64,000 nucleotides of DNA from an uncultured Eubacteriales bacterium. Its GTDB lineage: Bacteria; Bacillota; Clostridia; Oscillospirales; Oscillospiraceae. The stretch is from the NCBI GenBank assembly GCA_900546915.1, contig UREY01000002.1, positions 78,072 to 142,071 on the forward strand, given 5' to 3'. Position 1 is the stretch's first letter. Every line of letters begins with the position of its first letter. Below the pieces are notes generated by a model that was not told where the DNA came from, searched no databases, and saw only the letters and a program-made list of their open reading frames with translations. The position numbers and the translations under genes were made by a program. Below, piece after piece: positions 42,563-53,199 of this stretch.

Positions 42563-43876
42563 ATGTACTCATCTGCCTATGTCTGGGCAAAGGTCTTGAA
42601 TCACATGGAAAACCGGTTGACGCCGGCCGTGGTTTCCACCTGGTTCGACGATGCGGAAGTAGTGGAACTCAACGACGAGCAGCTGATTTTATACACTGCC
42701 TCGCCTTTTCGCAAAGAGATTATTCAACGGCGTTGTACGGAATATATCAAAGACGCCATGAAGGAAATTTTCAACACAGAAATCGACTTAGTTGTCTTTG
42801 GTCCAGAAGAATTGGCAGAGTACAAATCCAAAGGAAAAGCCAACACGGTTATGGATTTTAACCCCCAGTTCACCTTCGAAAATTTTGTTGTCGGCTCCTC
42901 AAACCGGTTTGCCCGCAGCGCCGCCATTGCCGTGGCCAACAATCCCGGTCAAGTATATAACCCTTTGTTTATCTACGGACCCGCCGGGATCGGAAAAACA
43001 CATCTGCTCTACGCCATCGCCAACGAGCTCCGGCGCCAGCACCCGGATTTCAAAATCGTATATATCAAAGGCGATCAATTTACCAATGAGCTAATTGCTG
43101 CGTTGCAAAGCGGTAAAAACGTAGAATTTCGCAATAAGTACCGGGAAGCAGATCTGTTTTTAATTGACGATATTCAGTTTATTGCCGGAAAGGACAGCAC
43201 GCAGGAGGAATTCTTTCATACCTTCAATAAGCTCTACGAGGAGCGCAAGCAAATTGTCATGACATCCGACCGAAAGCCCAGCGATATGCTGACATTGGAG
43301 GACCGGCTCAAAACCCGTTTTGAATGGGGTCTCCTGGCTGATATTCAACCGCCCGACTATGAAACTCGAATGGCAATTTTGAAAAACAAAGCCATTTCCC
43401 TGGGACTGGACCTGGGAGACGACGTCTGCAACTATATTGCCAACAATATCACCAATAACGTCCGTCAAATCGAAGGAACCGTAAAAAAAATTCTGGCTTA
43501 CCGAGACCTCAACGACATGCCTTTGGACCTACCCAACGTCTCCCGCGCCATCAACGACATGTTTAAAGTGGAAGGAAATGCCGTTCCCACCCCGGCTCTT
43601 ATCATCAATCAAGTCAGCCGGTTCTATTCCATCGACGAGTCCATTCTCCGAGGGACTCTCAAGAACAAAGGAACCGCAGAAGCCCGCCAAATTGCCATGT
43701 ACTTAATCCGTCAGCTGACCAATCTCTCGCTCCCGGAAATCGGCCGGGAATTCGGAAGAGATCACTCCACGGTCATCCACTCCATTCGTAAGGTAGAAAT
43801 GAGCCTGAAGGACCCCGCTTCCTCCTTACAGTCCGCCGTCCGGGATATTACCGCCAACATCAACTCCTCTCTATAA
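42563..43876 (+). CDS. dnaA: Chromosomal replication initiator DnaA
   Basis: An AAA+ initiator that binds DnaA boxes and melts oriC. The 437 residues have a domain I (WAKVLNHMENRLTPAVVSTWF) and a short linker. The AAA+ core carries Walker A GPAGIGKTHLL and Walker B LFLIDDIQFIAGK, and RLKTRFEWGLLADI is the sensor/box VII region. Domain IV ends with the DNA-binding signature GREFGRDHSTVIHSIRK. The ATG at 42563 follows AGGAG by about seven bases and fits the family N-terminus. A short terminator and oriC follow. Confidence 0.98.
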   Translation: MYSSAYVWAKVLNHMENRLTPAVVSTWFDDAEVVELNDEQLILYTASPFRKEIIQRRCTEYIKDAMKEIFNTEIDLVVFGPEELAEYKSKGKANTVMDFNPQFTFENFVVGSSNRFARSAAIAVANNPGQVYNPLFIYGPAGIGKTHLLYAIANELRRQHPDFKIVYIKGDQFTNELIAALQSGKNVEFRNKYREADLFLIDDIQFIAGKDSTQEEFFHTFNKLYEERKQIVMTSDRKPSDMLTLEDRLKTRFEWGLLADIQPPDYETRMAILKNKAISLGLDLGDDVCNYIANNITNNVRQIEGTVKKILAYRDLNDMPLDLPNVSRAINDMFKVEGNAVPTPALIINQVSRFYSIDESILRGTLKNKGTAEARQIAMYLIRQLTNLSLPEIGREFGRDHSTVIHSIRKVEMSLKDPASSLQSAVRDITANINSSL

Positions 43877-43879
43877 ACG

Positions 43880-43898
43880 CCCTCGAGGGGTATTTTTT
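43880..43898 (+). terminator. Short terminator after dnaA
   Basis: The palindrome CCCTCGAGGG is followed by GTATTTTTT, immediately after the dnaA stop. Confidence 0.55.
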
Positions 43899-43910
43899 CG
43901 TCGCCTATTT

Positions 43911-44100
43911 TTTTCCACATTTCTACGTGGAAAACCAAAAATGCCCCTGTGGACAACGATGTATGCACATTTTCAAATTTTCTCATGTGGACAACGGTAA
44001 AATTATCCACAAGCCCCTGTGGACCTACAAACCCCGCAAGACGGGCCGTTCAGAGAGTTTTCCACATAAATTTCCCCTACTATTGCTACTACTACATTTT
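43911..44100. other. oriC: Replication origin oriC
   Basis: The dnaA-dnaN gap holds seven DnaA boxes: TTTTCCACA at 43911 and 44058, TTTTCCACG (minus) at 43926-43934, TTGTCCACA (minus) at 43948-43956 and 43986-43994, perfect TTATCCACA at 44003-44011, and AGGTCCACA (minus) at 44018-44026. After the last box come CCCC and a run of trinucleotides (44078-44098, TACTATTGCTACTACTAC) matching the DnaA-trio element, then AT-rich DNA to about 44135. This is the basal unwinding arrangement known from Bacillus. Confidence 0.92.
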
Positions 44101-44152
44101 AACCTCTCTGTTTATAAAATAAGAAAGATCTTCTCAGGAAGGAGCACGACAT

Positions 44153-45259
44153 ATGAAGTTTACCTGTGAAAAAAGTACCTTTGTCTCCGCCATCTCCGTA
44201 GCCAGCCGCACAGTAGCGCAGAAAAGTACATTGCCGGCCATTGAAGGCATCTATTGCCGCGCCAGTCTGAATTTACAGCTGACGGGGTATAATTTAGAAA
44301 CGGCTATTACAGTTTCCATGGAGGCAGACATTCAGGAGCAAGGCGCCTGCATCCTTCCGGCTCGCCTTCTCTTTGATATCATCCGCCGCCTGCCGGAGGG
44401 GCCGGTCAACATATCTGTGGACAATAACTTTAAAGTGGAGATCCGCGCCGGTTTCTCCAATTTCCACATTTCCGCTTCCAATGCAGAAGACTATCCGGAA
44501 CTTCCCGACGTAGAAAATCGAAACGGCGTCTGCATTCCTCAAGGAGCCCTCCGGGATATGATTTCCGGTACTATTTTCGCTGTTTCTGAAAATCAAAGCC
44601 GCCCCATTCACACAGGATGTCTTTTTGAAGTGGAAAATGAAAGCATCTCCGTTGTGGCAGTAGACGGCTACCGGCTGGCCCGCCGCACCTATCACCTCCA
44701 GGACAACACCGGCAGAACCATGCACTTTGTTGTACCTGCCAGCGCGTTAAAAGAGGTGGAAAAGATATTAGGTGAAGAGGACCAGGTGACCTTTACCCTG
44801 GGACCGAAGCACATTCTCTTTGAAATGGGAAATGCGACTTTGATTTGCCGTCTGCTGGAGGGAGATTTTTTAGACTGGCGTCGGGTTGTCCCCACAGACT
44901 GTCCCATTAAACTCACAGCCAATGTCAACGATATGGCTGCTACCATCGACCGGGTGGGACTCATCGTAACGGAAAAATTAAAGAGTCCGGTCCGCTGCCT
45001 GTTTGGAGATCAGGTTGCTACCTTCCGCACGTCCACCACCATCGGTGCGGCGGAAGACCAATGCCCCATTGCCGGCAATGGAGAAGAATTGGAAATCGGA
45101 TTCAACTGCCGGTATTTGGCGGACGCTCTGCGGGCAATTCCCAGCGAGGAGGTCTGTCTGGAACTGAAAAACGGCCTCAGCCCCATCGTTTTGACGCCGG
45201 TGCGGGAACAAGACGATTTTGCCTATATGGTGCTGCCGGTTCGGTTGCGGTCCAATTGA
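44153..45259 (+). CDS. dnaN: DNA polymerase III beta subunit (sliding clamp)
   Basis: The ring-shaped processivity clamp. The 368 residues match the three-domain family: MKFTCEKSTFVSAISVASR at the start, LPAIEGIYCRASLNLQLTGYNLE (here LTGYNLETAI) in domain 1 and VAVDGYRLARR in domain 2. The C-terminus ends with YMVLPVRL, the usual end. AGGAAGGAG is upstream of the ATG. It is separated from dnaA by oriC and followed 12 bp later by the S4 gene. Confidence 0.98.
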   Translation: MKFTCEKSTFVSAISVASRTVAQKSTLPAIEGIYCRASLNLQLTGYNLETAITVSMEADIQEQGACILPARLLFDIIRRLPEGPVNISVDNNFKVEIRAGFSNFHISASNAEDYPELPDVENRNGVCIPQGALRDMISGTIFAVSENQSRPIHTGCLFEVENESISVVAVDGYRLARRTYHLQDNTGRTMHFVVPASALKEVEKILGEEDQVTFTLGPKHILFEMGNATLICRLLEGDFLDWRRVVPTDCPIKLTANVNDMAATIDRVGLIVTEKLKSPVRCLFGDQVATFRTSTTIGAAEDQCPIAGNGEELEIGFNCRYLADALRAIPSEEVCLELKNGLSPIVLTPVREQDDFAYMVLPVRLRSN

Positions 45260-45271
45260 GGAGGAAACATT

Positions 45272-45523
45272 GTGCAAGTCATGGTAAGAAAAAAGGAACC
45301 GCAATCCCGAGAGATTGCGATTTCTACAGAATGGATTCGGTTAGAGGCCCTGTTGAAACTGGCTGATGCCGTACCTTCCGGCGGCATGGCAAAAAATTTG
45401 ATTCAGGATGGGCAAGTCCTTGTAAATGGGGAAGTTTGCACCATGCGGGGGAAAAAGCTGCGGCCCGGAGATCGCGCCGCTTGTTTGGGTACCACATATC
45501 TCGTAACCGCCCATGAATCTTGA
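45272..45523 (+). CDS. S4 domain protein (YaaA type)
   Basis: 83 residues with a C-terminal S4 RNA-binding fold: [41 protein letters not shown]. It occupies the standard dnaN-recF position of Bacillus yaaA. A GTG start follows GAGGAGG by about seven bases. The end overlaps recF by 11 bp. The exact role is unknown; ribosome association has been suggested for such proteins. Confidence 0.93.
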   Translation: MQVMVRKKEPQSREIAISTEWIRLEALLKLADAVPSGGMAKNLIQDGQVLVNGEVCTMRGKKLRPGDRAACLGTTYLVTAHES

Positions 45524-46616
45524 ACAGCTGGATCTTCGGAATTTCCGAAATTATCAAAGCCTACAAAGCAGCTTCTCTCCCGGTGTGAATCTGATTGTAG
45601 GGGACAATGCCCAGGGGAAGACCAACCTTTTGGAAGCGGTTTATTATTTATCCACAGGACGGTCGTTTCGCACCAGGCGGGAAATAGAATTAATTCGCTT
45701 TGGCGCGGAATATGCGGATTTATCCGGAGCCGTCAGCGGAGAGGAACGAAAGCAGACCATTCGAACTGTTTTGTTCGCCGGACGCAAGCCGCGGCAGCAG
45801 TTTTTAAACGGTGTAAAAAAGAAAACCGCCGCGGAAATGCGCGGCGTTCTCACGACGGTTTTGTTCTGTCCGGAGGATTTATTGGTTCTGAAGGCCGGAG
45901 CGGCCGCCAGACGCCGTTTTTTAGATCATGCCTTGTGCCAGCTTCGACCAAGATATGAGGCGGCCCTGGCGGAGTACAGCCGGGTTGTGGAGCAAAAAAG
46001 CAAGATTTTGAGGGACCGGTTTGAAAACCCGTCCCTGTTGCAGGTGCTGCCGGAATATTCCAGCCGGTTATGCCAAGTGGGTGCTGTCATCATCTCCTAC
46101 CGGGCCAGGTTCCTGAAGAGCTTGGGAGAGGAGGCGACCCGGTACCACCGGGAGTTCTCCGGCGGCAAGGAGATTTTAGAAATTCCCTACCGCACGGTTT
46201 CCACTGTGAAGGATCCGTTTGCGTCGTTGCAGGAGTTGGAAAAGGACCTGCTTCAGCATGCGGAGTCCCACCATGCGGCGGAATTGGAGTCCGCACAATG
46301 CCTCACAGGTCCGCACAAGGATGATTTTGATGCTTCCCTGGATGGAATGAGTCTGAAAAGCTATGGTTCTCAGGGACAGACGCGTACAGCCGCCATCAGC
46401 TTAAAGCTGGCGCAGAGAGAACTGACCAGGCGGGACACGGGAGAGGAGCCGGTTTTGCTGTTAGACGACGTCTTGTCCGAATTGGATCCGGGAAGGCAGG
46501 ATTTTGTTTTAAATCAAATCCAAACCGGACAGGTTTTTATTACTTGTTGCGAAAAGGACCGGATAACGAAGATGGGAAAGATTTTGCAAATTCAGGCGGG
46601 AGCAGTGATTCGATGA
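45513..46616 (+). CDS. recF: DNA replication and repair protein RecF
   Basis: An SMC-like ATPase that loads RecA at gapped DNA with RecO and RecR. The 367 residues begin [15 protein letters not shown] and have Walker [16 protein letters not shown]. The signature region includes [19 protein letters not shown], and Walker B is [13 protein letters not shown]. It overlaps the S4 gene by 11 bp. gyrB follows after 29 bp; the small remB/yaaB gene seen there in Bacillus is absent. Confidence 0.97.
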   Translation: MNLEQLDLRNFRNYQSLQSSFSPGVNLIVGDNAQGKTNLLEAVYYLSTGRSFRTRREIELIRFGAEYADLSGAVSGEERKQTIRTVLFAGRKPRQQFLNGVKKKTAAEMRGVLTTVLFCPEDLLVLKAGAAARRRFLDHALCQLRPRYEAALAEYSRVVEQKSKILRDRFENPSLLQVLPEYSSRLCQVGAVIISYRARFLKSLGEEATRYHREFSGGKEILEIPYRTVSTVKDPFASLQELEKDLLQHAESHHAAELESAQCLTGPHKDDFDASLDGMSLKSYGSQGQTRTAAISLKLAQRELTRRDTGEEPVLLLDDVLSELDPGRQDFVLNQIQTGQVFITCCEKDRITKMGKILQIQAGAVIR

Positions 46617-46645
46617 GTTCATTTAAAATAGAAGGAGGTTCGCTC

Positions 46646-48583
46646 ATGTCCGACGAGCTGAACAATACAAGAGTAGAGACGAAATACGACGCCGCGCAAA
46701 TACAGGTTCTGGAAGGACTGGAAGCGGTTCGGAAGCGGCCGGGTATGTATATCGGCTCTACCTCCGCCTCCGGTTTGCATCACTTAGTTTATGAGATCGT
46801 AGACAACGCCATTGACGAAGCTCTGGCGGGATACTGCAAGCATATCTCTGTTACCATTCATCCGGGGGAGTCGATTACCGTAACAGACGACGGACGGGGA
46901 ATTCCTGTGGATATTCAACCGCAGACGGGAAGGCCGGCCTTGGAAGTGGTTTATACGGTGCTGCACGCCGGCGGAAAATTCGGAGGCGGCGGATACAAGG
47001 TGTCCGGCGGCCTGCACGGCGTCGGGGCATCCGTGGTCAACGCACTGTCCGTCTGGCTGACCGTGCGGGTTCATAAGGATGGACAAATTTATGAAATGAA
47101 ATTCTCCCGGGGAGATATTACCCAGGAGATGCGGATTGTCGGCCGGACAGACAAAACGGGAACCGAGGTGACCTTCCAGCCGGATCCGGAAATTTTTGAT
47201 ACGGTGATTTTTGATTACGATACGCTGCATACCCGGATGCGAGAGGAGGCATTTTTAAATGCCGGCCTGTCCATTACCATTCAGGACGCCAGAGAGAAAG
47301 AAGTCCGGCAGGATACCATGTGCTATGAAGGCGGAATCCGGGAGTTTGCCGTCTGGTGCAATCGAAATAAGACGGCGCTGCACAATGACGTCATTTACAT
47401 GCGGGGCGTAAAAGGGGAAGCTTCGGCGGAGGTGGCAATTCAGTACAACGACGGCTTCTCTGAATTCATTTTATCCTTTGCCAATGATGTACACACGCCG
47501 GAAGGCGGAATGCACGAAACCGGATTTAAAGCAGCTTTGACCCGGGCATTGAATGCTTACGGAATCAAAATCGGAGCGATGAAAGGAGATGACCGGGTCC
47601 AGGGCGAGGATTGCCGGGAGGGCATTACCGCCATCATCTCTGTGAAGCTGACCGACGCTCAGTTTGAAGGCCAGACGAAAGCAAAGCTTGGAAACGCCTA
47701 TATCCGGACCTTGGTAGACGCCGTTGTCACAGAGCAGCTGTCCACTTATTTGGAAGAGCATCCACAAACGGCCAGAGCCATTCTGGATAAGGCTTTGACA
47801 GCCAACCGGGCCAGAGCCGCTGCGCAAAAAGCAAGAGATTCCATCCGGAGAAAGACAGCCCTGGGCGGCGCGGCGATGCCGGACAAGCTGCGGGATTGCA
47901 ATGAATCGGACCCGGCTTTGACGGAAATCTATATCGTCGAGGGTGATTCTGCAGGAGGCTCCGCCACACAGGGGCGAGATTCCCGTTTTCAGGCGATTCT
48001 ACCGCTCTGGGGAAAAATGCTGAATGTGGAAAAAGCTCGCGAAGACAAGGTCATTGGGAATGATAAGCTCCAGCCCGTCATCACAGCCTTAGGCGCCGGT
48101 ATCGGCGCAGAATTCGATCTGTCTAAGCTTCGATATCATAAAGTTGTAATCATGGCAGATGCCGATGTAGACGGGTCACACATTCGAACGCTTTTGCTTA
48201 CGTTCTTTTTCCGCTTCATGCGCCCCTTGATTGAACACGGTTATGTCTATGCCGCTATGCCCCCCTTGTATAAGCTGGTCAGAGGAAAGACCACTCGGTA
48301 CGCTTTTTCGGACGAGGAGAGAGACCGGATCTCGGCGGAAATTCGGAAGGACAACCCAAATGCTAAGGTGGACATCAGCCGGAATAAAGGTCTGGGTGAG
48401 ATGGATCCCCATGAGCTTTGGGAGACGACTATGAATCCGGAAAAACGGACGCTGAAACGAATTGAATTGCAGGACGCCGTCCGGGCGGATGAGATCTTTA
48501 CCCTACTGATGGGCGAAAAGGTGGAGCCCCGAAAGGAATACATCGAGCAAAACGCGCCGAACGTGGCAAATCTGGATTACTAA
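46646..48583 (+). CDS. gyrB: DNA gyrase subunit B
   Basis: The ATPase subunit of gyrase, which introduces negative supercoils. The 645 residues have the GHKL ATPase motifs (VLEGLEAVRKRPGMYIGST, EIVDNAIDEALAG, DDGRGIPV). They also have the TOPRIM motifs (EIYIVEGDSAGGSATQGRD, MADADVDGSHIRTLLLTF) and the C-terminal GLGEMDPHELWETTM. GAAGGAGG precedes ATG 46646. gyrA follows after 12 bp. Confidence 0.98.
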   Translation: MSDELNNTRVETKYDAAQIQVLEGLEAVRKRPGMYIGSTSASGLHHLVYEIVDNAIDEALAGYCKHISVTIHPGESITVTDDGRGIPVDIQPQTGRPALEVVYTVLHAGGKFGGGGYKVSGGLHGVGASVVNALSVWLTVRVHKDGQIYEMKFSRGDITQEMRIVGRTDKTGTEVTFQPDPEIFDTVIFDYDTLHTRMREEAFLNAGLSITIQDAREKEVRQDTMCYEGGIREFAVWCNRNKTALHNDVIYMRGVKGEASAEVAIQYNDGFSEFILSFANDVHTPEGGMHETGFKAALTRALNAYGIKIGAMKGDDRVQGEDCREGITAIISVKLTDAQFEGQTKAKLGNAYIRTLVDAVVTEQLSTYLEEHPQTARAILDKALTANRARAAAQKARDSIRRKTALGGAAMPDKLRDCNESDPALTEIYIVEGDSAGGSATQGRDSRFQAILPLWGKMLNVEKAREDKVIGNDKLQPVITALGAGIGAEFDLSKLRYHKVVIMADADVDGSHIRTLLLTFFFRFMRPLIEHGYVYAAMPPLYKLVRGKTTRYAFSDEERDRISAEIRKDNPNAKVDISRNKGLGEMDPHELWETTMNPEKRTLKRIELQDAVRADEIFTLLMGEKVEPRKEYIEQNAPNVANLDY

Positions 48584-48595
48584 GGAGGTTGCAGC

Positions 48596-51094
48596 TTGGC
48601 ACAGCATAAAAAGGACTATAAACCTGAAGATATTATGTTTCCCAATCAGTCTATCATTACCTCCGAACTGGTAGGAGAGATGAAGCAGAGCTACATGGAG
48701 TATGCGATGTCCGTCATTGTAGGACGGGCGCTGCCCGACGTGCGAGACGGCCTGAAGCCGGTGCACAGACGGATTTTATACGCCATGTATGAGGACAACT
48801 TGACCTCAGACCGTCCCTTCCGGAAATCCGCTACATGCGTCGGCGACGTGTTGGGCCGCTACCATCCCCATGGAGATCAGTCGGTTTACGATGCGCTGGT
48901 GCGCCTGGCCCAGGACTTCTCCATGCGGTATATGTTGGTAGACGGACACGGTAATTTTGGTTCCGTGGACGGAGATCCCCCGGCAGCGTATCGGTATACT
49001 GAAGCCCGCCTTTCCAGGATTTCCAATGAAATGCTGCGGGATATTGAGAAAGACACGGTCAATTGGGATCCCAATTTCGACGAAACCAGGAAAGAACCCC
49101 GCGTCCTTCCCAGCCGCTTTCCCAATTTGTTGGTGAATGGTTCCTCCGGCATTGCCGTCGGTATGGCAACCAACATCCCCCCGCATAATCTGAAGGAAGT
49201 CATCAATGCATGTATTTGCATTCTATGTGATCCGGAGTGTACATTATCAGACATCATGGAGCACATCACCGGGCCGGATTTCCCAACAAAAGCAATTATT
49301 TTAGGGAGAGCCGGCATTCGGGCGGCTTATGCTACGGGAAAGGGCCGCTTAACGCTTCGAGCTCGTACACACTTTGAGGAGTTTGGACAGAACCGGACCC
49401 GCATTATTGTGACGGAAATTCCTTATCAAGTCAATAAGCGGATGCTGATTAAAAATATGGCGGATCAGGTCAATGAGAAGAGATTGGATGGAATTTCCGA
49501 CATCCGAGATGAATCCGACCGGACCGGTATGCGAATTGTGATAGAGCTGAAACGAGACGCCAATGCACAGGTTGTTTTAAACCGGCTTTTTGCCCAGACG
49601 CAGCTGCAGACCACCTTTGCCATTAATATGCTGGCCTTGGTCAAGGATCAATCCCAGCCTAAGATTCTCTCTTTGCGGGAGATTTTGGATGAATACCTGG
49701 CCTTCCAGGAAGAGATCATCATCCGGCGAACGCGGTATGATTTAAAGAAAGCGCAGGAGCGGGCGCATCTGTTAGAGGGCTTGCTCATTGCACAAGAAAA
49801 TATTGATGAAGTAATTAAAATTATACGCAGTTCCTATGATGATGCAAAAGAAAATTTGATGAGCAGATTTGGCCTCTCCGACGTGCAGGCTCAGGCTATT
49901 TTGGATATGCAGCTGAAACGGCTGCAAGGTCTGGAGCGAGATAAGCTGATGTCGGAATATCAGGAGCTGGAGGCGAAAATTGCGGAATATCAGAGAATTC
50001 TGGGAGACATCAATCTGGTAAAGGACATTTTGAAAGAGGAACTCACAGCCATCCGGGATAAGTTTGGAGATGAGAGAAAGACAGAAATTCAGGATGTGGA
50101 AGACGAGATTGACGTGGAGGATCTGATTGAAGAAGAGGATTGCTGCTATACCTTATCCAGCCAGGGATACATCAAGCGGATGCCTGTGGATACGTACCGG
50201 AGTCAACGCAGAGGCGGTCGTGGAATCAATGGACAAAATTTAAAAGAGGAAGACTATGTAAAAAATATTTTTGTGGCTTCCACACATGACTACGTGTTGT
50301 TTTTTACCAACACCGGGCGCGTGCATAAGAAGAAAGGATACCTGATTCCCGAGGCCTCCCGCACAGCCAGAGGCACCGCAATTGTCAACGTGTTGCCTTT
50401 GGAGCCGGATGAAAAAGTGACGGCTATGCTTTTGACGCGAGAATTCCGTGAGGATGCGTATTTGGTCATGGCGACGAAAAACGGTACCGTGAAGCGTCTG
50501 GCATTGCAGGCCATTCATACCAATAGAAAAACCGGAATTCGCGCTTTGACACTGGAGGAAGGCGATCATCTGATTTCTGTGATGAAGACGAGCGGAGAAG
50601 ACCGAATTATCCTGGCGACTGCTCAGGGCATGGCCATTTGCTTTAGTGAAACGGATGTAAGGCCCATGGGCCGGGATGCCGCAGGCGTGAAGGGCATCAC
50701 GTTAGCGCCTGGGGACTATGTCGTTGGTGCGGAAAAAGCGGAGGAGGGAAAATGTCTGCTCACCGTTACGGCCAATGGATTTGGAAAGCGTACAGATCTG
50801 GGAGAGTATCTCCGTCTTTCTGAGGACGGAAAGCGGCAGCCGCAAAGCCGCGGGGGGAAAGGTCTGAAAAATTACAGCATTACGCCCAAAACCGGTCTTG
50901 TAACGGCCTGCCGTGTGGTTGATGAGGAGGACGACGTGATGCTCATTGAATCGGGCGGTGTGATCATCCGGATGCCAGCTTCCGATATCAATATTTACAA
51001 GAGAGACACACAGGGCGTTATTTTGATGCGTGTAGAGGATGGCAATCAGGTCATCGGCGTGGAAAAGGTGGACGGCCAGGAGGAGGAAAAATGA
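48596..51094 (+). CDS. gyrA: DNA gyrase subunit A
   Basis: The DNA-cleavage subunit of gyrase. The 832 residues include [22 protein letters not shown] and the catalytic-Tyr motif [11 protein letters not shown]. The coiled-coil domain and a C-terminal beta-pinwheel with [10 protein letters not shown] (GyrA box-like) and RTARGTAI follow. The quinolone-resistance region reads [14 protein letters not shown]: the position of E. coli Ser83 is Gln95 here. A TTG start six to seven bases after AAGGAGG is used. The stop overlaps maa as ATGA. Confidence 0.98.
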   Translation: MAQHKKDYKPEDIMFPNQSIITSELVGEMKQSYMEYAMSVIVGRALPDVRDGLKPVHRRILYAMYEDNLTSDRPFRKSATCVGDVLGRYHPHGDQSVYDALVRLAQDFSMRYMLVDGHGNFGSVDGDPPAAYRYTEARLSRISNEMLRDIEKDTVNWDPNFDETRKEPRVLPSRFPNLLVNGSSGIAVGMATNIPPHNLKEVINACICILCDPECTLSDIMEHITGPDFPTKAIILGRAGIRAAYATGKGRLTLRARTHFEEFGQNRTRIIVTEIPYQVNKRMLIKNMADQVNEKRLDGISDIRDESDRTGMRIVIELKRDANAQVVLNRLFAQTQLQTTFAINMLALVKDQSQPKILSLREILDEYLAFQEEIIIRRTRYDLKKAQERAHLLEGLLIAQENIDEVIKIIRSSYDDAKENLMSRFGLSDVQAQAILDMQLKRLQGLERDKLMSEYQELEAKIAEYQRILGDINLVKDILKEELTAIRDKFGDERKTEIQDVEDEIDVEDLIEEEDCCYTLSSQGYIKRMPVDTYRSQRRGGRGINGQNLKEEDYVKNIFVASTHDYVLFFTNTGRVHKKKGYLIPEASRTARGTAIVNVLPLEPDEKVTAMLLTREFREDAYLVMATKNGTVKRLALQAIHTNRKTGIRALTLEEGDHLISVMKTSGEDRIILATAQGMAICFSETDVRPMGRDAAGVKGITLAPGDYVVGAEKAEEGKCLLTVTANGFGKRTDLGEYLRLSEDGKRQPQSRGGKGLKNYSITPKTGLVTACRVVDEEDDVMLIESGGVIIRMPASDINIYKRDTQGVILMRVEDGNQVIGVEKVDGQEEEK

Positions 51095-51690
51095 CCGAGC
51101 GGGAGAAAATGCTTGCCGGTCTGTGGTACGACCCTTCCGATCCGGAATTGTGCCGTCAGCGGGATCATGCAAGGGATCGGGCGGAGGAATTCAACCGAAC
51201 GACGGAATCGGAGAAGGAGAAGCGACAGAAAATTTTGAAGGCTCTTCTTGGTTCGATGGGGCAATATAGCGAAATTTATCCATATGTGAAGTTTGACTAC
51301 GGCTGCAACACATATTTGGGAGACCGGTGTTATATAAACTTCAATGCCACATTTCTGGACTGTGGGGAAATCCGGCTTGGAAGCGATGTATTTGTCGGTC
51401 CCAATGTGTCCTTCCTCACACCCATACATCCGTTGCGGGCGGAGGAACGAAATGTCCGTTTTGCACCGGATGGTCATCCCTATACGTTGGAAGCTTGTAA
51501 GCCGATTCTTGTGGAAGACCGGGTTTGGATCGGCGGCAATGTCGTCATCCTTCCCGGCGTCACCATAGGACACGACTCGGTGATTGGAGCCGGCAGTGTG
51601 GTGACAAAAAATATACCGGCCGGTGTGATCGCCGTTGGCAATCCGTGCCGGGTTTTGAGAAAAGTGGAAGAAAGCGACCGAATCAAATGA
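51091..51690 (+). CDS. Maltose O-acetyltransferase-like (left-handed beta-helix) acetyltransferase
   Basis: Predicted acetyl-CoA-dependent sugar O-acetyltransferase of 199 residues. The N-terminal Mac domain ([18 protein letters not shown]) is followed by hexapeptide repeats: [21 protein letters not shown], here cited as [15 protein letters not shown], then [18 protein letters not shown] and [13 protein letters not shown]. The catalytic His lies in FLTPIHPL. It overlaps the gyrA stop by four bases, so it is translated from the gyrase transcript. Substrate uncertain; galactoside or maltose are the usual guesses. Confidence 0.9.
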   Translation: MTEREKMLAGLWYDPSDPELCRQRDHARDRAEEFNRTTESEKEKRQKILKALLGSMGQYSEIYPYVKFDYGCNTYLGDRCYINFNATFLDCGEIRLGSDVFVGPNVSFLTPIHPLRAEERNVRFAPDGHPYTLEACKPILVEDRVWIGGNVVILPGVTIGHDSVIGAGSVVTKNIPAGVIAVGNPCRVLRKVEESDRIK

Positions 51691-51691
51691 G

Positions 51692-51740
51692 AAAAGCAAT
51701 GGATCGTCTCCCAAGATTGGCAAGACGATCCATTGCTTTT
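51692..51740. terminator. Bidirectional terminator after the gyrase operon
   Basis: AAAAGCAATGGATCGTCT and AGACGATCCATTGCTTTT are perfectly complementary around a 13-nt loop. It ends both maa (plus) and the antiporter gene (minus). Confidence 0.9.
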
Positions 51741-51773
51741 ACGTTCAGTCGGGTTTATCCGGTCCATATTTTG

Positions 51774-53051
51774 TTATCTGGCATGGACTCTGGTCATATC
51801 CCGTTGGGCAGGCTTGGGCTGAATTTCACCGGCTTTGGAAAGGGCATATTTGGTGAGAATGGGGCCGATTAATTCGTAGATTAAAACCGAAAACAAAATG
51901 ATATCCCGAATGATGGCGCCCTCTGCGCCCATTTGCGCCGCCACGGTAACGGACATGCCCAAAGCGACCCCGGCTTGGGGGAGCAGCGTAAGACCCAGAT
52001 ATTGACAAACCTTTTGGTCACATTTCATCAGCTTGGATGAGACTGAGGCGCCGGCAATTTTCCCGGCGGAGCGTGAGATGATGTAGGCCGCGCCGATGCC
52101 GACCACTGCCAATTCAGCAAATACCCGAAGATCCAATTCCGCACCGCTGAGGACAAAAAACAAAACGTATAGAGGCGCCGTCCACCGATCGGTTTTAAAC
52201 ATAATTTCCTCGGAGAAGTCACATACATTGCAAAACACGGTGCCGACCATCATACAGACCAGCAGGGAGGAGAATTCTATGACCACGTTCCCCCCTAAGG
52301 GAATCTGTATTTTCGACAGCGCTGCAGCAAGAATCACAAAGGTGACGGCAACGCTGAGGCGTTTGGAGTTAGATTGAAACAGCTTTTCCACGAAGGAGAA
52401 CAATGCGCCCAGGGCGGCGCCAAGGGCCAAGGAGCAGACGATTTCCAGCAGGGGATTGAGAACTACGGTCATCAGACTGAAAGAACCGCTGATCATGGTT
52501 TTGGCTACGCCGAAGGAGACAGCAAAGACAATCAGTCCAACTGCATCGTCTAAGGCGACAATGGGCAGAAGCAGTTTGGTCAAGGGTCCTTTTGCCTTAT
52601 ACTGGTTTACAACCATGATGGTGGCTGCCGGAGCGGTTGCCGTGGCCACCGCTCCCAAGACGATGCAGGTGGATACCGGCAATTTGTCCCCCAAGGCCAG
52701 GTGAAGCAGCAGTAAGGTCACATCCACAAAGATGGTAGCGGCAATGGCTTGCACCACGGCAATGACGGTAGCCTGTTTGCCGGTTTGTTTTAAGGAGGTC
52801 AGGCGAAATTCGTTTCCAATGGCAAATGCGATAAAACCAAGAGCCACGTCGCAGATTAGGCTTAAATCGGATACCTCTTCAAAAGAAGAAAATCCGATGC
52901 CCGGTATGTGCAAAAGTCCCAGGCAATTCGGTCCAATCAGGACGCCGGCAACCAAATAAGCCGTCACAGCGGGTAACTGCCAGCGTTTGATGATTCGGGT
53001 CATCATAAGTCCTGCCAGCAGGGCAAAGGAAATTGACAGTAGCGTTTCCAT
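51774..53051 (-). CDS. Kef-type monovalent cation:proton antiporter (CPA2)
   Basis: 425 residues with about 12 membrane segments. The start TLLSISFALLAGLMMTRII and VTAYLVAGVLIGPNCLGLL are typical of the CPA2/KefB-NapA fold. IVALDDAVGLIVFAVSFG contains the ion-binding Asp pair region, and LLPQAGVALGMSVTVAAQMG is a late conserved helix. No C-terminal TrkA-N domain is present. AAGGGAG is seven bases before ATG 53051; ATG 53057 is too close to it. The transported ion is unknown. Confidence 0.88.
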   Translation of the reverse strand: METLLSISFALLAGLMMTRIIKRWQLPAVTAYLVAGVLIGPNCLGLLHIPGIGFSSFEEVSDLSLICDVALGFIAFAIGNEFRLTSLKQTGKQATVIAVVQAIAATIFVDVTLLLLHLALGDKLPVSTCIVLGAVATATAPAATIMVVNQYKAKGPLTKLLLPIVALDDAVGLIVFAVSFGVAKTMISGSFSLMTVVLNPLLEIVCSLALGAALGALFSFVEKLFQSNSKRLSVAVTFVILAAALSKIQIPLGGNVVIEFSSLLVCMMVGTVFCNVCDFSEEIMFKTDRWTAPLYVLFFVLSGAELDLRVFAELAVVGIGAAYIISRSAGKIAGASVSSKLMKCDQKVCQYLGLTLLPQAGVALGMSVTVAAQMGAEGAIIRDIILFSVLIYELIGPILTKYALSKAGEIQPKPAQRDMTRVHAR

Positions 53052-53154
53052 ATCCATGCTCCCTTTTTGTTGTATGTCTTTGAGATTATTATAGCACTTA
53101 CTGAAAAACTTGCAAGGCAAAGAAGACGGGATATTTTCCAGGCCGTTGAAATTG

Positions 53155-53193
53155 GAAAAAATTCCTCTTCAGCAGGTTCTTGCTGAAGAGGAA
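53155..53193 (-). terminator. Intrinsic terminator of the rpmH-jag cluster
   Basis: TTCCTCTTCAGCA and TGCTGAAGAGGAA pair around six bases; on the minus strand a TTTTTT run follows. It ends directly after jag. Confidence 0.9.
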
Positions 53194-53199
53194 TTGCGG

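Noticed and set aside
46614-46645. Small gene (remB/yaaB type) between recF and gyrB
   Set aside because: The gap is only 29 bp; the ATG at 46614 is the upstream extension of the gyrB frame without a ribosome binding site.
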